From: Pseudomonas berkeleyensis
Lineage (GTDB): Bacteria; Pseudomonadota; Gammaproteobacteria; Pseudomonadales; Pseudomonadaceae
Direction: 5' to 3'
Length of the DNA stretch: 64,000 bases
Assembly: GCF_014109765.1 (NCBI RefSeq)
Contig: NZ_CP059139.1
Span: 2,980,001-3,044,000 of the forward strand
This document shows, one piece after another, positions 26,367 through 35,762 of the stretch (within the stretch, counting starts at the first letter, position 1; every line of letters starts with the position of its first letter). The translations under genes and the position numbers were made by a program. Below the pieces are notes generated by a model. The model was not told the origin of the DNA, searched no databases, and was given only the letters and a program-made list of their open reading frames with translations.

Positions 26367-26710
26367 AGTTTGGGCTCCTCGTCACGCACCGGATGCGGCG
26401 CAGGCGGAATGCTGTGGGCGGTTTCGCCGTCCGGCGTACGTGGTGTCGGCCAGTCGGCGAACGGCCAGGGTTTTTCATCGGTATTAAAGGTACCGAAACG
26501 ACCGATCTGCGCCAGATACTGGCTCAGGCTATCGCCAAAACCCATCAACCCGGCGTTGGGGGCGCCATAAAACAGGCGGTAGCCCAGTTGCAACAGCACC
26601 ACAGCGCCCAGCACCAGCTCGGCCAGTTGCCAGACGACGAGGAAAATCACCATCCACAGAATGCGCAACACAATCGACTCGCGCTCCAGCTCCTGCTTTT
26701 CATCGCTCAT
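26363..26710 (-). CDS. DUF4389 domain-containing membrane protein
   Basis: 115 residues. After a charged N-terminus (MSDEKQELERESIVLR) comes a hydrophobic block WMVIFLVVWQLAELVLGAVVLLQ (about residues 19-42) and the DUF4389-typical LFYGAPNAGLMGFGDSLSQYLAQIGRF. The tail is proline-rich and cytoplasmic or periplasmic. Function unknown; the gene is habitually found between gpsA and sixA in pseudomonads. It starts 30 bases after gpsA and overlaps sixA. Confidence 0.85.
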   Translation of the reverse strand: MSDEKQELERESIVLRILWMVIFLVVWQLAELVLGAVVLLQLGYRLFYGAPNAGLMGFGDSLSQYLAQIGRFGTFNTDEKPWPFADWPTPRTPDGETAHSIPPAPHPVRDEEPKL

Positions 26711-26739
26711 GACTCGTTCTCCTTGATTGGCTGCCAGGC

Positions 26740-27762
26740 TCAGAAACCTGCAGTTGGGATGAAATCGACATCGGTCTTGGGTTCGCCGCGCATCAGCAGC
26801 TCGATGACCTGCGCCAGCGTACGCCCCTCGAACAGAATGGCATGCAGACCGGCGACCAGCGGCATGTACACCTCAAGTTCCTCGGCACGGGCCTTGAGCA
26901 CCTTGAGCGTATTGACGCCTTCGGCGACTTCGCCGAGGCGCTGCACCGCCTCCTCCAGGCTGAGCCCCTCGCCCAGGGCGAAGCCAACTTGATAGTTGCG
27001 GCTTTTCGGTGACGAACAGGTGACGATCAGATCACCCACGCCGGCCAGGCCGAGGAAGGTCATCGGGTTGGCCCCGAGCTTGACCGCGAACCGGGTCATC
27101 TCGGCCAGGGCACGGGTGATCAGCATGCTCTTGGTGTTTTCGCCCATACCCAGCGCCGCGGCCATGCCGGACATGATGGCGTAGACGTTTTTCAAGGCCC
27201 CGCCCAGTTCGACGCCAAAGCGGTCAGCACTGGCGTAGACACGGAAGGTTCTGCCATGCAGCGCTTGCTGCACACGCAGGCACAGCTCTTCGTCCTCGCT
27301 GGCGATCACCGTGGCGGTCAGGGCGTGATCGGCGACTTCCTTGGCCAGATTCGGCCCGGAGAGCACGCCGATGCGCGCCTGCGGGGCGATCTCTTCGAGA
27401 ATCTGGCTCATCAGCTTGAACGTCTTGGCTTCGATACCCTTGGTGGTGCTAATCAGCATCTTGCCCGCCAACTGCGCCGCCACCGGCTGCAAGGCATCAC
27501 GCAGGGCGCTGGAGGGCAACGCCACCAACACCAGCTCGGCCTGCTGCAACGCCATGTGGATGTCGCTGGTCGGCTCGATCCCCGCATGCAGCTTGACGCC
27601 CTTCAGATAACGCGGGTTCTCGCCGCTCTGGCGCATCTGCTCGGCCTGCTCGGGATCACGCATCCACTGCAGGACGCGCTGGCCATTCTCCGCCAGCAGG
27701 TTAGCCAGGGCGGTGCCGAAGCTACCGCCGCCGAGTACGGCAATGGGTTGGAGCTGTGTCAT
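26740..27762 (-). CDS. gpsA: NAD(P)+-dependent glycerol-3-phosphate dehydrogenase
   Basis: 340-residue GpsA, which reduces dihydroxyacetone phosphate to sn-glycerol-3-phosphate for phospholipid synthesis. The dinucleotide-binding motif is [10 protein letters not shown] at residues 11-20. Further signatures are [19 protein letters not shown], the catalytic region [15 protein letters not shown] with its conserved Lys, and [19 protein letters not shown]. Start at 27762 ([10 protein letters not shown]) follows GGAAGACC. Divergent from the hybrid kinase gene. Confidence 0.96.
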   Translation of the reverse strand: MTQLQPIAVLGGGSFGTALANLLAENGQRVLQWMRDPEQAEQMRQSGENPRYLKGVKLHAGIEPTSDIHMALQQAELVLVALPSSALRDALQPVAAQLAGKMLISTTKGIEAKTFKLMSQILEEIAPQARIGVLSGPNLAKEVADHALTATVIASEDEELCLRVQQALHGRTFRVYASADRFGVELGGALKNVYAIMSGMAAALGMGENTKSMLITRALAEMTRFAVKLGANPMTFLGLAGVGDLIVTCSSPKSRNYQVGFALGEGLSLEEAVQRLGEVAEGVNTLKVLKARAEELEVYMPLVAGLHAILFEGRTLAQVIELLMRGEPKTDVDFIPTAGF

Positions 27763-27965
27763 AGGTCTTCCGAATGAGGCCATGCGTGATGGCGGTCTGC
27801 GGGCATTATACGGAGCCGAGAGTACCCGGCCAGGGCAAAAGTTCAGTGCTGACCGTCAGTTAAGGGAGCAAACGAGAATTACCGCAGAGTGCACGCGCCT
27901 GAAGCTGGCAAAGCGCGACGGGTCGGTTAACATGCCGGATCGACGTTAATTGCCAAGGACGATTC

Positions 27966-29948
27966 GTGCCCACAGGCAACCCCTTGCCCCCGCCCTGCTC
28001 CCCTCGCCAACAGGCAGCAGCGCCGCACCTGACCAGGGACGGTACAGCCATGGCCCAGCGCCGCGGCTGGAACATCCATACCCGCACCCAACTGATCAGC
28101 GTGGGCCCGGCCCTGCTGCTGACGCTGCTGCTCACCGGTTTTCTCACCTTCACCCGTCTGCAGGATCTGCGTCAGGAACAGGGACATACCGGCCAGCTGA
28201 TCGCCAATCAACTGGCTCCAGCTACCGAGTACGGCGTACTCAACGGCAACCTGAGCACCCTGGAAAGCCTGCTGCGTGCGACTCTGAGCACGCCCGACGT
28301 ACGCTTCGCCGAAGTGCGCGATCGCGACGACAACATCCTGGTCTACGTCGAGCGGCCCAAGGAGCAAGGCCACAGCTCACCGCAGGTCGAGGTGTTCGAG
28401 GCGCCGATCCGTCTGCAGGGCCCGCCCTACCCGACAAATACCCTGCCACCATTGGGCAAAGCGCTCGGCGACGGGTACCTCGGCCGCGTCGTGATCGGCA
28501 TTTCCAACGACACCTTCAATACCCGCCAGCAGGAAATCCTGCTCAAGGCCGGGGTTCTTTCACTGTTCGCCCTGCTATTGACCTTTCTTCTCGCCAGGCG
28601 CCTGGCACGCCGTCTGGCGCAACCGCTCAGCGCCATGGGTCAGGCGCTGGAGCGCATCCAGAGCGGCGATTACCGCCCTTCGCTGGTCGAACGCGGTAAC
28701 GACGAACTCACCGATCTGGCCCGGCATATCAACAACCTGGCCCGCACCCTCGAGCAAAGTGGCCGCGAGCAGCAACTGGCGATTGCCGAACTGATCCAGG
28801 CCCGCGAGGAGTCCGAACAGGCGAACCGGGCAAAATCCGACTTCCTGGCCATGATGAGTCACGAATTGCGCACCCCAATGAATGGCGTACTGGGCATGCT
28901 GCAATTGCTGGAAACTACCAGCCTCAACGACGAACAGACCGAATACGCCGCCCTGGCCACCGAATCCACCGAACACCTGCTCAAGGTGATCAACGACATC
29001 CTTGATTTCTCAAGGATCGAGCGAGGCGCGCTGGAACTCGAAGCCATCCCGTTCAACCTGTTGGAACTGCTGCAAAGCTCGGTGCAGGTTTTCCAGCACA
29101 GCGCCCATCAGCGTGGCCTGCAACTGCTGCTGGAAACGCAGACAGGCCTGGAGCAGCTGGAGGTGAGCGGCGACCCCACGCGCATCCGCCAGATTCTGGT
29201 CAACCTGATCGGCAACGCGCTGAAATTCACCGAAGAAGGCCACATTCGCGTGGAGACCCACTGGCAGCAACTGGATGACCAGGTGCTGTGGTTCACCTGC
29301 GCTGTTCACGACAGCGGCATTGGCATCGGCAGCGAGCGCCTGGAGCGCATGTTTGACGCCTTCCAGCAGGCCGACACCTCGATTTCACGACGCTATGGCG
29401 GCACCGGCCTCGGCCTGCCGATTGCCCGCACCCTGGCCGAGCGCATGGGCGGCACCCTGCGCGCGGAAAGCCAGCTGGGCGAAGGGTCGGTCTTCACTCT
29501 GGAGATTCCCCTGCCGTTCCGCGAGCATAGCGGGCAGATGCCAAGCAGCGAGAATCAGGCGCTGAGCAATGGTGACGGACAAGCCGTGCTGCTGGTCGAG
29601 GACAACCCGGTCAATCAGACGGTGATCGAAGCCATGCTGCGCAGCCTGGGTTATCAGGTGAGCCTGGTCGGCGACGGCCAGCAGGCGCTGCAGAGTTTCG
29701 CCGATCACGACTACGCGGCAATCCTCATGGATTGCCGCCTGCCGCTGATGGATGGCTACGAGGCGACGCGACAGATTCGCCAACAGGCCAAGGGCCGAAA
29801 CGTGCCGATCATCGCCCTCACCGCCAATGCACTGCAGGGCGACCGCGAAGCCTGTCTGACTGCCGGTATGAACGATTACCTGGCAAAGCCCTTCAAACGT
29901 GCAGACCTGCAACGCATTCTGCAGCGCTGGCTACCAGCCCGACCATAG
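27966..29948 (+). CDS. Hybrid sensor histidine kinase (PA1611-like)
   Basis: 660 residues. A membrane helix (about 47-66), a periplasmic domain (67-190) and a second helix (about 195-212) lead into HAMP, a histidine kinase with FLAMMSHELRTPMNGVLG, an ATPase domain (LVNLIGNALKFT, DSGIGI, GGTGLGLPIA) and a receiver domain with the phospho-acceptor Asp in ILMDCRLPL. No HPt domain is present, so phosphate must pass to a separate HPt protein. Place and make-up match P. aeruginosa PA1611, which works in the RetS/HptB network; this is by analogy. The GTG at 27966 has a well-spaced AAGGA; ATG at 28050 is an alternative. Confidence 0.88.
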   Translation: MPTGNPLPPPCSPRQQAAAPHLTRDGTAMAQRRGWNIHTRTQLISVGPALLLTLLLTGFLTFTRLQDLRQEQGHTGQLIANQLAPATEYGVLNGNLSTLESLLRATLSTPDVRFAEVRDRDDNILVYVERPKEQGHSSPQVEVFEAPIRLQGPPYPTNTLPPLGKALGDGYLGRVVIGISNDTFNTRQQEILLKAGVLSLFALLLTFLLARRLARRLAQPLSAMGQALERIQSGDYRPSLVERGNDELTDLARHINNLARTLEQSGREQQLAIAELIQAREESEQANRAKSDFLAMMSHELRTPMNGVLGMLQLLETTSLNDEQTEYAALATESTEHLLKVINDILDFSRIERGALELEAIPFNLLELLQSSVQVFQHSAHQRGLQLLLETQTGLEQLEVSGDPTRIRQILVNLIGNALKFTEEGHIRVETHWQQLDDQVLWFTCAVHDSGIGIGSERLERMFDAFQQADTSISRRYGGTGLGLPIARTLAERMGGTLRAESQLGEGSVFTLEIPLPFREHSGQMPSSENQALSNGDGQAVLLVEDNPVNQTVIEAMLRSLGYQVSLVGDGQQALQSFADHDYAAILMDCRLPLMDGYEATRQIRQQAKGRNVPIIALTANALQGDREACLTAGMNDYLAKPFKRADLQRILQRWLPARP

Positions 29949-29993
29949 GCGAGTAGCGCCTGTAATGCTGCGGGGTTACAAGGAGAAACTGCG

Positions 29994-30260
29994 AGGGTCT
30001 GTTCCCGTTTCATTCGTGACCGCGCCGGAGCCTGTTTTGTCGCGAGGCAAGGCGCGAGATGCGAAGTTTGGTCGCCCAAATGAGCCATCGAGTAACGCCG
30101 CATCGCGACAAAACAGGCCCGGCCCTTCGGGTTGCGCGGGAAATGGCCCCCGCTGTTGTTGCAGGACTTGGCAAGGGGCGGCCATTACCGGCGTCCTGCG
30201 CCTAACCGGGGGCCATTTCTCGCAGCAACGCGGCTCGCGAATGAAACGGAAACAGACCCT
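29994..30260. repeat. 267-base MITE-like structured element with terminal inverted repeats
   Basis: Ends are 23-base inverted repeats with one mismatch (29994-30016 AGGGTCTGTTCCCGTTTCATTCG and 30238-30260). Inside are a perfect 16-base inverted pair (30030-30045 / 30103-30118, GCCTGTTTTGTCGCGA) and a 17-base pair with one mismatch (30136-30152 / 30207-30223), the latter enclosing a further 7-base hairpin (30161-30167 / 30193-30199). No transposase or open frame is present and no target duplication is clear. It looks like a non-autonomous mobile or palindromic repeat dropped between the hybrid kinase and fabA. Confidence 0.7.
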
Positions 30261-30283
30261 AATGTGACAATGCACAGGCAGCG

Positions 30284-30299
30284 GAGTACAACTGTACTC
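30284..30299. promoter_or_regulatory. Palindromic operator upstream of fabA
   Basis: GAGTACA-AC-TGTACTC, perfect seven-base arms, about 125 bases before the fabA start. The form resembles operators of FabR/DesT-like TetR regulators that tune unsaturated fatty acid synthesis through fabA-fabB in gamma-proteobacteria. Confidence 0.6.
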
Positions 30300-30423
30300 A
30301 CCGACTGTGACTTTCACCACAACGCAACAGTCTATGACTAGGCTGCCGGCAGACGCCCCAAAAGGGGGCCGGCCAGGACGATTCGCCCAGCCTTAGAAGC
30401 ATGGGGACAATTGAGGAGCTCGC

Positions 30424-30939
30424 ATGACAAAACAAAACGCCTATTCCCAGGAAGAACTGCTCGCCTGCAGCCGCGGCGAACTCTTCGGCCCGGGGAACGC
30501 GCAACTGCCCGCCCCAAATATGCTGATGATCGATCGCATCGTTCATATCAGCGAGACCGGCGGCAAGTACGGCAAGGGCGAAATCGTCGCTGAGCTCGAT
30601 ATCAATCCGGATCTGTGGTTCTTTGCGTGCCACTTCGAAGGCGACCCGGTCATGCCCGGCTGCCTCGGCCTCGATGCCATGTGGCAGCTGGTTGGCTTCT
30701 ATCTGGGCTGGCAAGGCAACCCAGGCAAGGGCCGCGCCCTGGGCTCGGGCGAAGTGAAATTCTTCGGTCAGGTTCTGCCGACCGCCAAGAAAGTCACCTA
30801 CAACATCCATATCAAGCGCACCATCAACCGCTCACTGATCCTCGGTATCGCCGATGGCACCGTAGCCGTCGATGGCCGCGAGATCTACAGTGCCGAAGGC
30901 CTGCGCGTTGGCCTGTTCACCTCTACCGACAGTTTCTGA
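30424..30939 (+). CDS. fabA: 3-hydroxydecanoyl-ACP dehydratase/isomerase
   Basis: 171-residue FabA, which dehydrates 3-hydroxydecanoyl-ACP and isomerises the trans-2 to the cis-3 product, the branch point to unsaturated fatty acids. The catalytic pair is visible: His70 in [14 protein letters not shown] and Asp84 in LGLDAMWQL. Start has GAGGAGCTCGC upstream. fabB follows after 11 bases, the classic fabA-fabB operon. A palindromic operator and a structured repeat lie in its long upstream region. Confidence 0.98.
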   Translation: MTKQNAYSQEELLACSRGELFGPGNAQLPAPNMLMIDRIVHISETGGKYGKGEIVAELDINPDLWFFACHFEGDPVMPGCLGLDAMWQLVGFYLGWQGNPGKGRALGSGEVKFFGQVLPTAKKVTYNIHIKRTINRSLILGIADGTVAVDGREIYSAEGLRVGLFTSTDSF

Positions 30940-30950
30940 AGGACTTGCAC

Positions 30951-32171
30951 ATGCGTCGTGTCGTGATTACCGGTCTGGGCATCGTTTCCTGCCTGGGCAA
31001 TGACAAAGAAGCCGTTGCCGACAGCCTCCGCGCGGGCAAATCCGGCATCCGTTTCAACCCGTCCTATGCCGAAATGGGCCTGCGTAGCCATGTTTCCGGT
31101 TCGGTCAACCTGAACCTGGAAGAACTGATCGACCGCAAACTGTTCCGCTTCATGGGCGACGCTGCGGCCTACGCCTATCTGTCGATGGAACAGGCGATCA
31201 AGGATTCAGGCCTCAGCGAAGAGCAGATTTCTAACCCGCGTACCGGTCTGATCGCCGGTTCCGGTGGTGCTTCCACCGTCAACCAGATGGAAGCTATCGA
31301 TACCCTGCGCGAGAAAGGCGTCAAGCGCATCGGCCCATACCGCGTGACCCGTACCATGGGCAGCACCGTATCGGCGTGCCTGGCGACTCCGTTCAAGATC
31401 AAGGGCGTCAACTTCTCCATCTCCTCGGCCTGCGCCACCAGCGCGCATTGCATCGGCCAGGCCATGGAGCAGATCCAGCTTGGCAAACAGGATGTAGTCT
31501 TCGCCGGTGGCGGTGAGGAAGAGCACTGGAGCCAGAGCTGCCTGTTCGACGCCATGGGCGCCCTCTCCACCCAGTACAACGAAACCCCGGAGAAAGCCTC
31601 CCGCGCTTACGACGCCAAGCGTGACGGTTTCGTCATCGCCGGCGGTGGCGGCATGGTCGTGGTCGAGGAGCTGGAACACGCTCTGGCTCGCGGCGCCAAG
31701 ATCTACGCGGAAATCGTCGGTTACGGCGCAACCTCCGACGGTTACGACATGGTCGCCCCGAGCGGTGAAGGCGCGATCCGCTGCATGCAGCAGGCGCTGG
31801 CCACCGTCGACACCCCGATCGACTACCTGAACACCCACGGCACCTCCACCCCGGTCGGCGACGTCGCCGAAATCCGTGGCGTGCGTGAAGTGTTCGGCGA
31901 CAAGGCGCCGGCCATCAGCTCGACCAAGAGCCTGTCCGGCCACAGCCTCGGCGCCGCCGGCGTGCAGGAAGCGATCTACTGCATGCTAATGATGGAAGGC
32001 AACTTCATCGCCGCTTCGGCCAATATCGACGAGCTCGACCCGGAAGTGGCCGACATGCCGATCCAGCTCGCCACCGTCGAGAACGCCAAGCTCGACACCG
32101 TGATGAGCAACAGCTTCGGCTTCGGTGGCACCAACGCCACCCTGGTGCTCAAGCGCTGGGCTGGCAAGTAA
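30951..32171 (+). CDS. fabB: 3-oxoacyl-ACP synthase I
   Basis: 406-residue FabB, which elongates cis-3-decenoyl-ACP and other acyl-ACPs by condensing with malonyl-ACP. The nucleophile is Cys161 in [12 protein letters not shown]; the two catalytic histidines are in [11 protein letters not shown] and [11 protein letters not shown]. The ATG at 30951 follows GAAGGAC and begins [16 protein letters not shown], as in other FabB proteins. Ends just before a strong terminator. Confidence 0.98.
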   Translation: MRRVVITGLGIVSCLGNDKEAVADSLRAGKSGIRFNPSYAEMGLRSHVSGSVNLNLEELIDRKLFRFMGDAAAYAYLSMEQAIKDSGLSEEQISNPRTGLIAGSGGASTVNQMEAIDTLREKGVKRIGPYRVTRTMGSTVSACLATPFKIKGVNFSISSACATSAHCIGQAMEQIQLGKQDVVFAGGGEEEHWSQSCLFDAMGALSTQYNETPEKASRAYDAKRDGFVIAGGGGMVVVEELEHALARGAKIYAEIVGYGATSDGYDMVAPSGEGAIRCMQQALATVDTPIDYLNTHGTSTPVGDVAEIRGVREVFGDKAPAISSTKSLSGHSLGAAGVQEAIYCMLMMEGNFIAASANIDELDPEVADMPIQLATVENAKLDTVMSNSFGFGGTNATLVLKRWAGK

Positions 32172-32185
32172 CTGCTGCGGTAAAG

Positions 32186-32211
32186 AAAACGGCGCCTTCG
32201 GGCGCCGTTTT
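32186..32211 (+). terminator. Rho-independent terminator of fabA-fabB
   Basis: Eleven-base-pair stem AAAACGGCGCC with a TTCG tetraloop and GGCGCCGTTTT, starting 15 bases after the fabB stop and continuing TCGTTTCG. Its A-rich left arm also lets it serve the opposing chemoreceptor gene. Confidence 0.9.
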
Positions 32212-32234
32212 CGTTTCGTGGCCTGCCAAACACG

Positions 32235-33860
32235 TCAGACCTTGAAGCGCGCCACCAGGTTGTTCAAATCGACCGCCAGACGCGACAGCTCCTGACTGGC
32301 TGCACTGGTCTGATTGGCTCCCGCCGAGGTCTGCATCGACAGGTCACGGATATTGACCAGATTGCGATCCACCTCGCGCGCCACCTGCGCCTGCTCCTCG
32401 GAAGCACTGGCGATCACTAGGTTGCGCTCGTTGATCGAGGAAATCGCCTGGGCGATCTGCTCCAACGCAACGCCGGCCGCCTGAGCCACCTCCAACGTGG
32501 AACGGGCGCGACCATTGCTGTTTTGCATGGCGCTGACGGCGCGCTCCGTACCGCTCTGGATGCCGCCGATCATCTGCTCGATTTCCTGCGTCGACTGCTG
32601 GGTGCGGTGCGCCAGCGCCCTCACTTCGTCAGCCACCACGGCGAAGCCACGGCCAGCGTCGCCGGCTCGCGCAGCCTCGATAGCGGCATTGAGGGCCAGC
32701 AGGTTGGTCTGCTCGGCGATGGAGCGAATCACGTCTAGCACCTTGCTGATCTCGTGCACGCGCTCGGCAAGCTGCTCCACCTCTCCCGAGGTGGTGGTGA
32801 CGTCAGCCGCCAGCTGGCCGATGGAATCGACGGTCTGGCGTACCTGCTCGCGTCCCTGCTGCGCGGTGACGTTGGATTCACGCGAGGCTTCGGAGGTGCT
32901 CACCGCATTGCGCGCAACCTCCTCCACCGCCGCCGTCATCTCGTTCACTGCGGTGGCCGCCTGCTCGATCTCGGTGTTCTGCTGGTGCAGACCGCGCGTC
33001 GAGTCTTCGGTGACGGCATGCAGCTCCTCGGAGGCCGAGGCCAGCTGATTGGACGAATCGGAAATGCTCTGGATCGTCGCACGCAGGCTTTGCTGCATGT
33101 TTTTCAGCGCGCCCAGCAGACGTGCCGGCTCATCATGACCTGCGACCTGGATGACCTGGGTCAGGTCGCCGGAAGCCACCCGCTCGGCCACGCGCACCGC
33201 CTCAGTCAGCGGTGCCACGATGCTTCGCGTCAGCAGCATGGCCAGCGCCACGGTGGCCAGAGCAGCGAACACGATCATCGCGATCACCCAGACACGCGCC
33301 GTGGCGAACACCTCGCCCGCATCACGCGCCGCATCGGTCGCCCCCTTGCGGTTGAGGTTGGCAAGATCGCGCAGCGCCCGCGTCATTTCGTCGGCATGCT
33401 GGTTGAGCGTGCCACGGGTCACGGTAATGGCATCATCGAAGTTGCCTTGCCGAACGAACGCGACGATCTTGCCCTGCTCCTGCAGATAGCCAGCTTCGGA
33501 ACGGCGAAAGCCCTCATAGAGCGCACGCTCTTCGGGGCTGGAAATGAGTTTCTCGTAGGTCGAGTCAGCCGTGCTCAGCTGCGAGCGCAAGTCGTCAGCC
33601 AGTTGCAGGTTGCGCTTCAACTCATCCGGCTCGCGATTGAGCATCAGGCGCAGGGTCACGGCACGCAGGCGCAGGATGTCCTGGCTGACATCGGCCAGCG
33701 CGACGACGCTGGGCAGCCAGTCCTCATCGACGGCTACGGACTGCTTACGCATTTCCGTCATTTGGTAAAGTGAAAAGGCTCCGAGCAACAACACCAACAG
33801 AGCCACCAGGCCGAACCCCAAAGCAGCCCGTGGTGCGATAGAAAGATTACGCAGCGACAT
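32235..33860 (-). CDS. Methyl-accepting chemotaxis protein (four-helix-bundle sensor)
   Basis: 541-residue chemoreceptor: membrane helix at about 12-32, a periplasmic four-helix-bundle sensor (about 33-190), second helix near 192-212, HAMP, then the signalling hairpin with [21 protein letters not shown]. No C-terminal pentapeptide. Start at 33860 (MSLRNLSIAP) has GGGAG upstream. The position next to fabB is conserved with P. aeruginosa PA1608. A FliA-type promoter lies about 90 bases upstream of the start, which ties its expression to the flagellar cascade. Ligand unknown. Confidence 0.93.
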   Translation of the reverse strand: MSLRNLSIAPRAALGFGLVALLVLLLGAFSLYQMTEMRKQSVAVDEDWLPSVVALADVSQDILRLRAVTLRLMLNREPDELKRNLQLADDLRSQLSTADSTYEKLISSPEERALYEGFRRSEAGYLQEQGKIVAFVRQGNFDDAITVTRGTLNQHADEMTRALRDLANLNRKGATDAARDAGEVFATARVWVIAMIVFAALATVALAMLLTRSIVAPLTEAVRVAERVASGDLTQVIQVAGHDEPARLLGALKNMQQSLRATIQSISDSSNQLASASEELHAVTEDSTRGLHQQNTEIEQAATAVNEMTAAVEEVARNAVSTSEASRESNVTAQQGREQVRQTVDSIGQLAADVTTTSGEVEQLAERVHEISKVLDVIRSIAEQTNLLALNAAIEAARAGDAGRGFAVVADEVRALAHRTQQSTQEIEQMIGGIQSGTERAVSAMQNSNGRARSTLEVAQAAGVALEQIAQAISSINERNLVIASASEEQAQVAREVDRNLVNIRDLSMQTSAGANQTSAASQELSRLAVDLNNLVARFKV

Positions 33861-33949
33861 TTGTGCAACTCCCATTGCGCGCGGAAATCAGATCATCCCT
33901 CGCCATACCTGTCGAAGGATCTGATGAGATTAGGCTAATCTCTGGGAGC

Positions 33950-33976
33950 TTATCGGCGTAATTCCCTCACTCTTGA
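33950..33976 (-). promoter_or_regulatory. FliA (sigma-28) promoter of the chemoreceptor gene
   Basis: On the reverse strand: TCAAGAGT-N11-GCCGATAA. The -10 element is the exact sigma-28 consensus GCCGATAA, the 11-base spacer is standard, and the -35 TCAAGAGT is one change from the core TAAA. Confidence 0.8.
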
Positions 33977-33994
33977 CAAGGAAAAAAGAAAACC

Positions 33995-34345
33995 CTAGCG
34001 ACGCAGCGCCTTGACCATCGCCTGGTCGACGTGGTGTCGCCATTCATCATCGCGCCATTGCTCCTCCCGGCGCGCCTGCCAGTCATCGATGCGCTGCACG
34101 TCTTCGCATTGGCGGAAACCATCCTCCCAGCCTTGGGCATATAGCGGTTCGGCCATGTAGCGTGGTACGTCCTTGTCGAACTGACCGAGCGGGCCAGCAG
34201 CCGAACGCCCACTGCTGCAACCGTCCTCGAAGCCGTCGACGAAGGTTGGCGGATAGTTGGCCGCCAACATCTGCTCGCGCAGGCTCTGACACCCCAGCAA
34301 GACCAGCAACGACAGGCCACAGATCAGCAAGCGCGCGACCTTCAT
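33995..34345 (-). CDS. Small putative lipoprotein
   Basis: 116 residues with a lipoprotein signal (MKVARLLICGLSLLVLLGCQS, lipobox LLGC, Cys19). The mature part has FVDGFEDGCSSGRSAAG and a Trp- and Arg-rich C-terminal helix (DDWQARREEQWRDDEWRHH). No known function. The ATG overlaps the stop of the phosphatase gene by four bases, so it is the last member of the transferase-PAP2-phosphatase-lipoprotein operon and likely works at the envelope with them. Confidence 0.78.
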   Translation of the reverse strand: MKVARLLICGLSLLVLLGCQSLREQMLAANYPPTFVDGFEDGCSSGRSAAGPLGQFDKDVPRYMAEPLYAQGWEDGFRQCEDVQRIDDWQARREEQWRDDEWRHHVDQAMVKALRR

Positions 34346-35031
34346 GACTTCATACCCCCCTCGATTGCACCGAGCAGCCGATCCTTGAGCGCGCACAGCG
34401 CCCATGCGCTGGTGCTGCAGGCACCTGTGGCCAATGCTGAACGCAACGCCGGAATGTCAGCGTCGCGCAGGTAGCGCTCGGCGTCGCCCATACGCTCTTC
34501 GCCGCCAAAGCCGCCACCGCGCATTTCTGCCAACGCCTGCTCCTTGCTCCAGTTCTGGTAGATCACCCGGTACAGGGCAGCGATCAGCCCGGTACGGTTC
34601 TGCCCATGTTTGCAGTGAATAAGTACGGTGCCGCGCCCCTGCGCCTGGCGGATGCTGCGCAGCACCTCGATAACGTCGGTGTCATCGATACGATCAGTGC
34701 GTAACGGCAGGTGTACCTGATGAACGCGCGGATCACCCAACCATTGCTCGTCACCGCGCTGATAGAAGTTGATCACCGTGGCAATGCCAAGCGCCTGCAA
34801 TTGCGGCCAGTCCCGCGCCGCAGGCAATGCGCTGCGATACAGATCCGGTGTCATGCGATACAGGTTGATGCGGGTATCCAGTGGCTGCGCCCAGTTGGCT
34901 GGGCGCACGCCATGCAGGGGCGCCGCCGATGTCGTCGCGCCCCACGCCATGCTCAAGGGCAGCGCCAACAGCGCACTGAAGAAAACCACGGCGGCCAACG
35001 CCAGGCGCAAGCCTTGCTGGAATCTGTTCAT
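34342..35031 (-). CDS. Exported tyrosine/dual-specificity-type phosphatase
   Basis: 229 residues. An N-terminal hydrophobic segment (about 8-31, ending MAWGA) acts as a signal peptide or anchor. The catalytic loop is HCKHGQNRTG, the Cys-x5-Arg motif of cysteine-based phosphatases, with the general acid in the preceding LPLRTDRIDDTD region. In the periplasm it might act on phosphorylated lipid or lipopolysaccharide components rather than protein; this is inference from the operon. ATG at 35031 overlaps the PAP2 stop by four bases. Confidence 0.85.
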   Translation of the reverse strand: MNRFQQGLRLALAAVVFFSALLALPLSMAWGATTSAAPLHGVRPANWAQPLDTRINLYRMTPDLYRSALPAARDWPQLQALGIATVINFYQRGDEQWLGDPRVHQVHLPLRTDRIDDTDVIEVLRSIRQAQGRGTVLIHCKHGQNRTGLIAALYRVIYQNWSKEQALAEMRGGGFGGEERMGDAERYLRDADIPALRSALATGACSTSAWALCALKDRLLGAIEGGMKS

Positions 35032-35753
35032 CGGCAGGTTTCTCCCCAGACCACCTGATTTCCTGCGCTTTGTGCGACAGGCGCTCGGTAAAGCAGCCAG
35101 CGATAGCTCAGTACACAGATCACCCAGTCGATCAGCAGCGTCCACAAGTTGTGCGAGAGAAAGTGCGCGCCCTGCAACATCCGCCCCAGGGAAAACAGCG
35201 AACCCAGCCCCAGCGCCACCACCAGCGCGATTCGCGCGGCACGCGGGCGGCGGTCGCGCAAGACGAAGAACAGTGCCAGCAGCGAGAATCCTGCCGAGGC
35301 ATGCCCGCCTGGCCAGCATCGGCCCGGGTTGGCGGTGGGTGCGCGCTCGCTCAGCAGCGGGGTGAACTGCTCCTGCCCGCCAAACTCGCTCAGGCTCCAG
35401 GGGCAATGCATGCCGGTCAGGGTCTTCAGCGGCGTGACCACCGAAGTCGACAGGCCCAGCGCCAGTACCAGATAACCGAGCTGTCGACGCCAGGCACGCA
35501 GCCGTGTCGGCATCAGGCTGAGCAGAAAGCCAGCGATGGCCAGCACACCGAGCACGATAACCGCCTGCTTGGCACGGTCATGCAGGATGTCTTCGAGCCA
35601 GAAACTGCTACGGCCGATGAAGCCCAGCCCAGGTTCGTAGAACAGACGGGCCAGGGCAAAGTCCACGGGGCTGGGATCGACTACCAGCAACAACGCCATC
35701 AGCAGCAGCGGTATACCCAGCGCCAGGCGAAAATCGAAATAACGAGACGACAT
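35028..35753 (-). CDS. PAP2-family membrane phosphatase
   Basis: 241-residue membrane protein with about five or six hydrophobic segments and a PAP2 (type 2 phosphatidic acid phosphatase) active site: KTLTGMHCPWSL, PGGHASAGFS and GRMLQGAHFLSHNLW. These resemble lipid A phosphatases and undecaprenyl pyrophosphate phosphatases. The first motif is divergent (HCPW instead of the usual RP). ATG at 35753 (MSSRYFDFRL) has AAGGAG; a GTG two codons upstream is too close to it. Lies nine bases after the transferase gene. Confidence 0.85.
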   Translation of the reverse strand: MSSRYFDFRLALGIPLLLMALLLVVDPSPVDFALARLFYEPGLGFIGRSSFWLEDILHDRAKQAVIVLGVLAIAGFLLSLMPTRLRAWRRQLGYLVLALGLSTSVVTPLKTLTGMHCPWSLSEFGGQEQFTPLLSERAPTANPGRCWPGGHASAGFSLLALFFVLRDRRPRAARIALVVALGLGSLFSLGRMLQGAHFLSHNLWTLLIDWVICVLSYRWLLYRAPVAQSAGNQVVWGETCR

Positions 35754-35762
35754 CTTCACTCC

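Noticed and set aside
30951..32171. Longer fabB frame starting inside fabA
   Set aside because: The in-frame extension upstream of 30951 overlaps fabA; the ATG at 30951 has a good ribosome-binding site and the standard FabB N-terminus.
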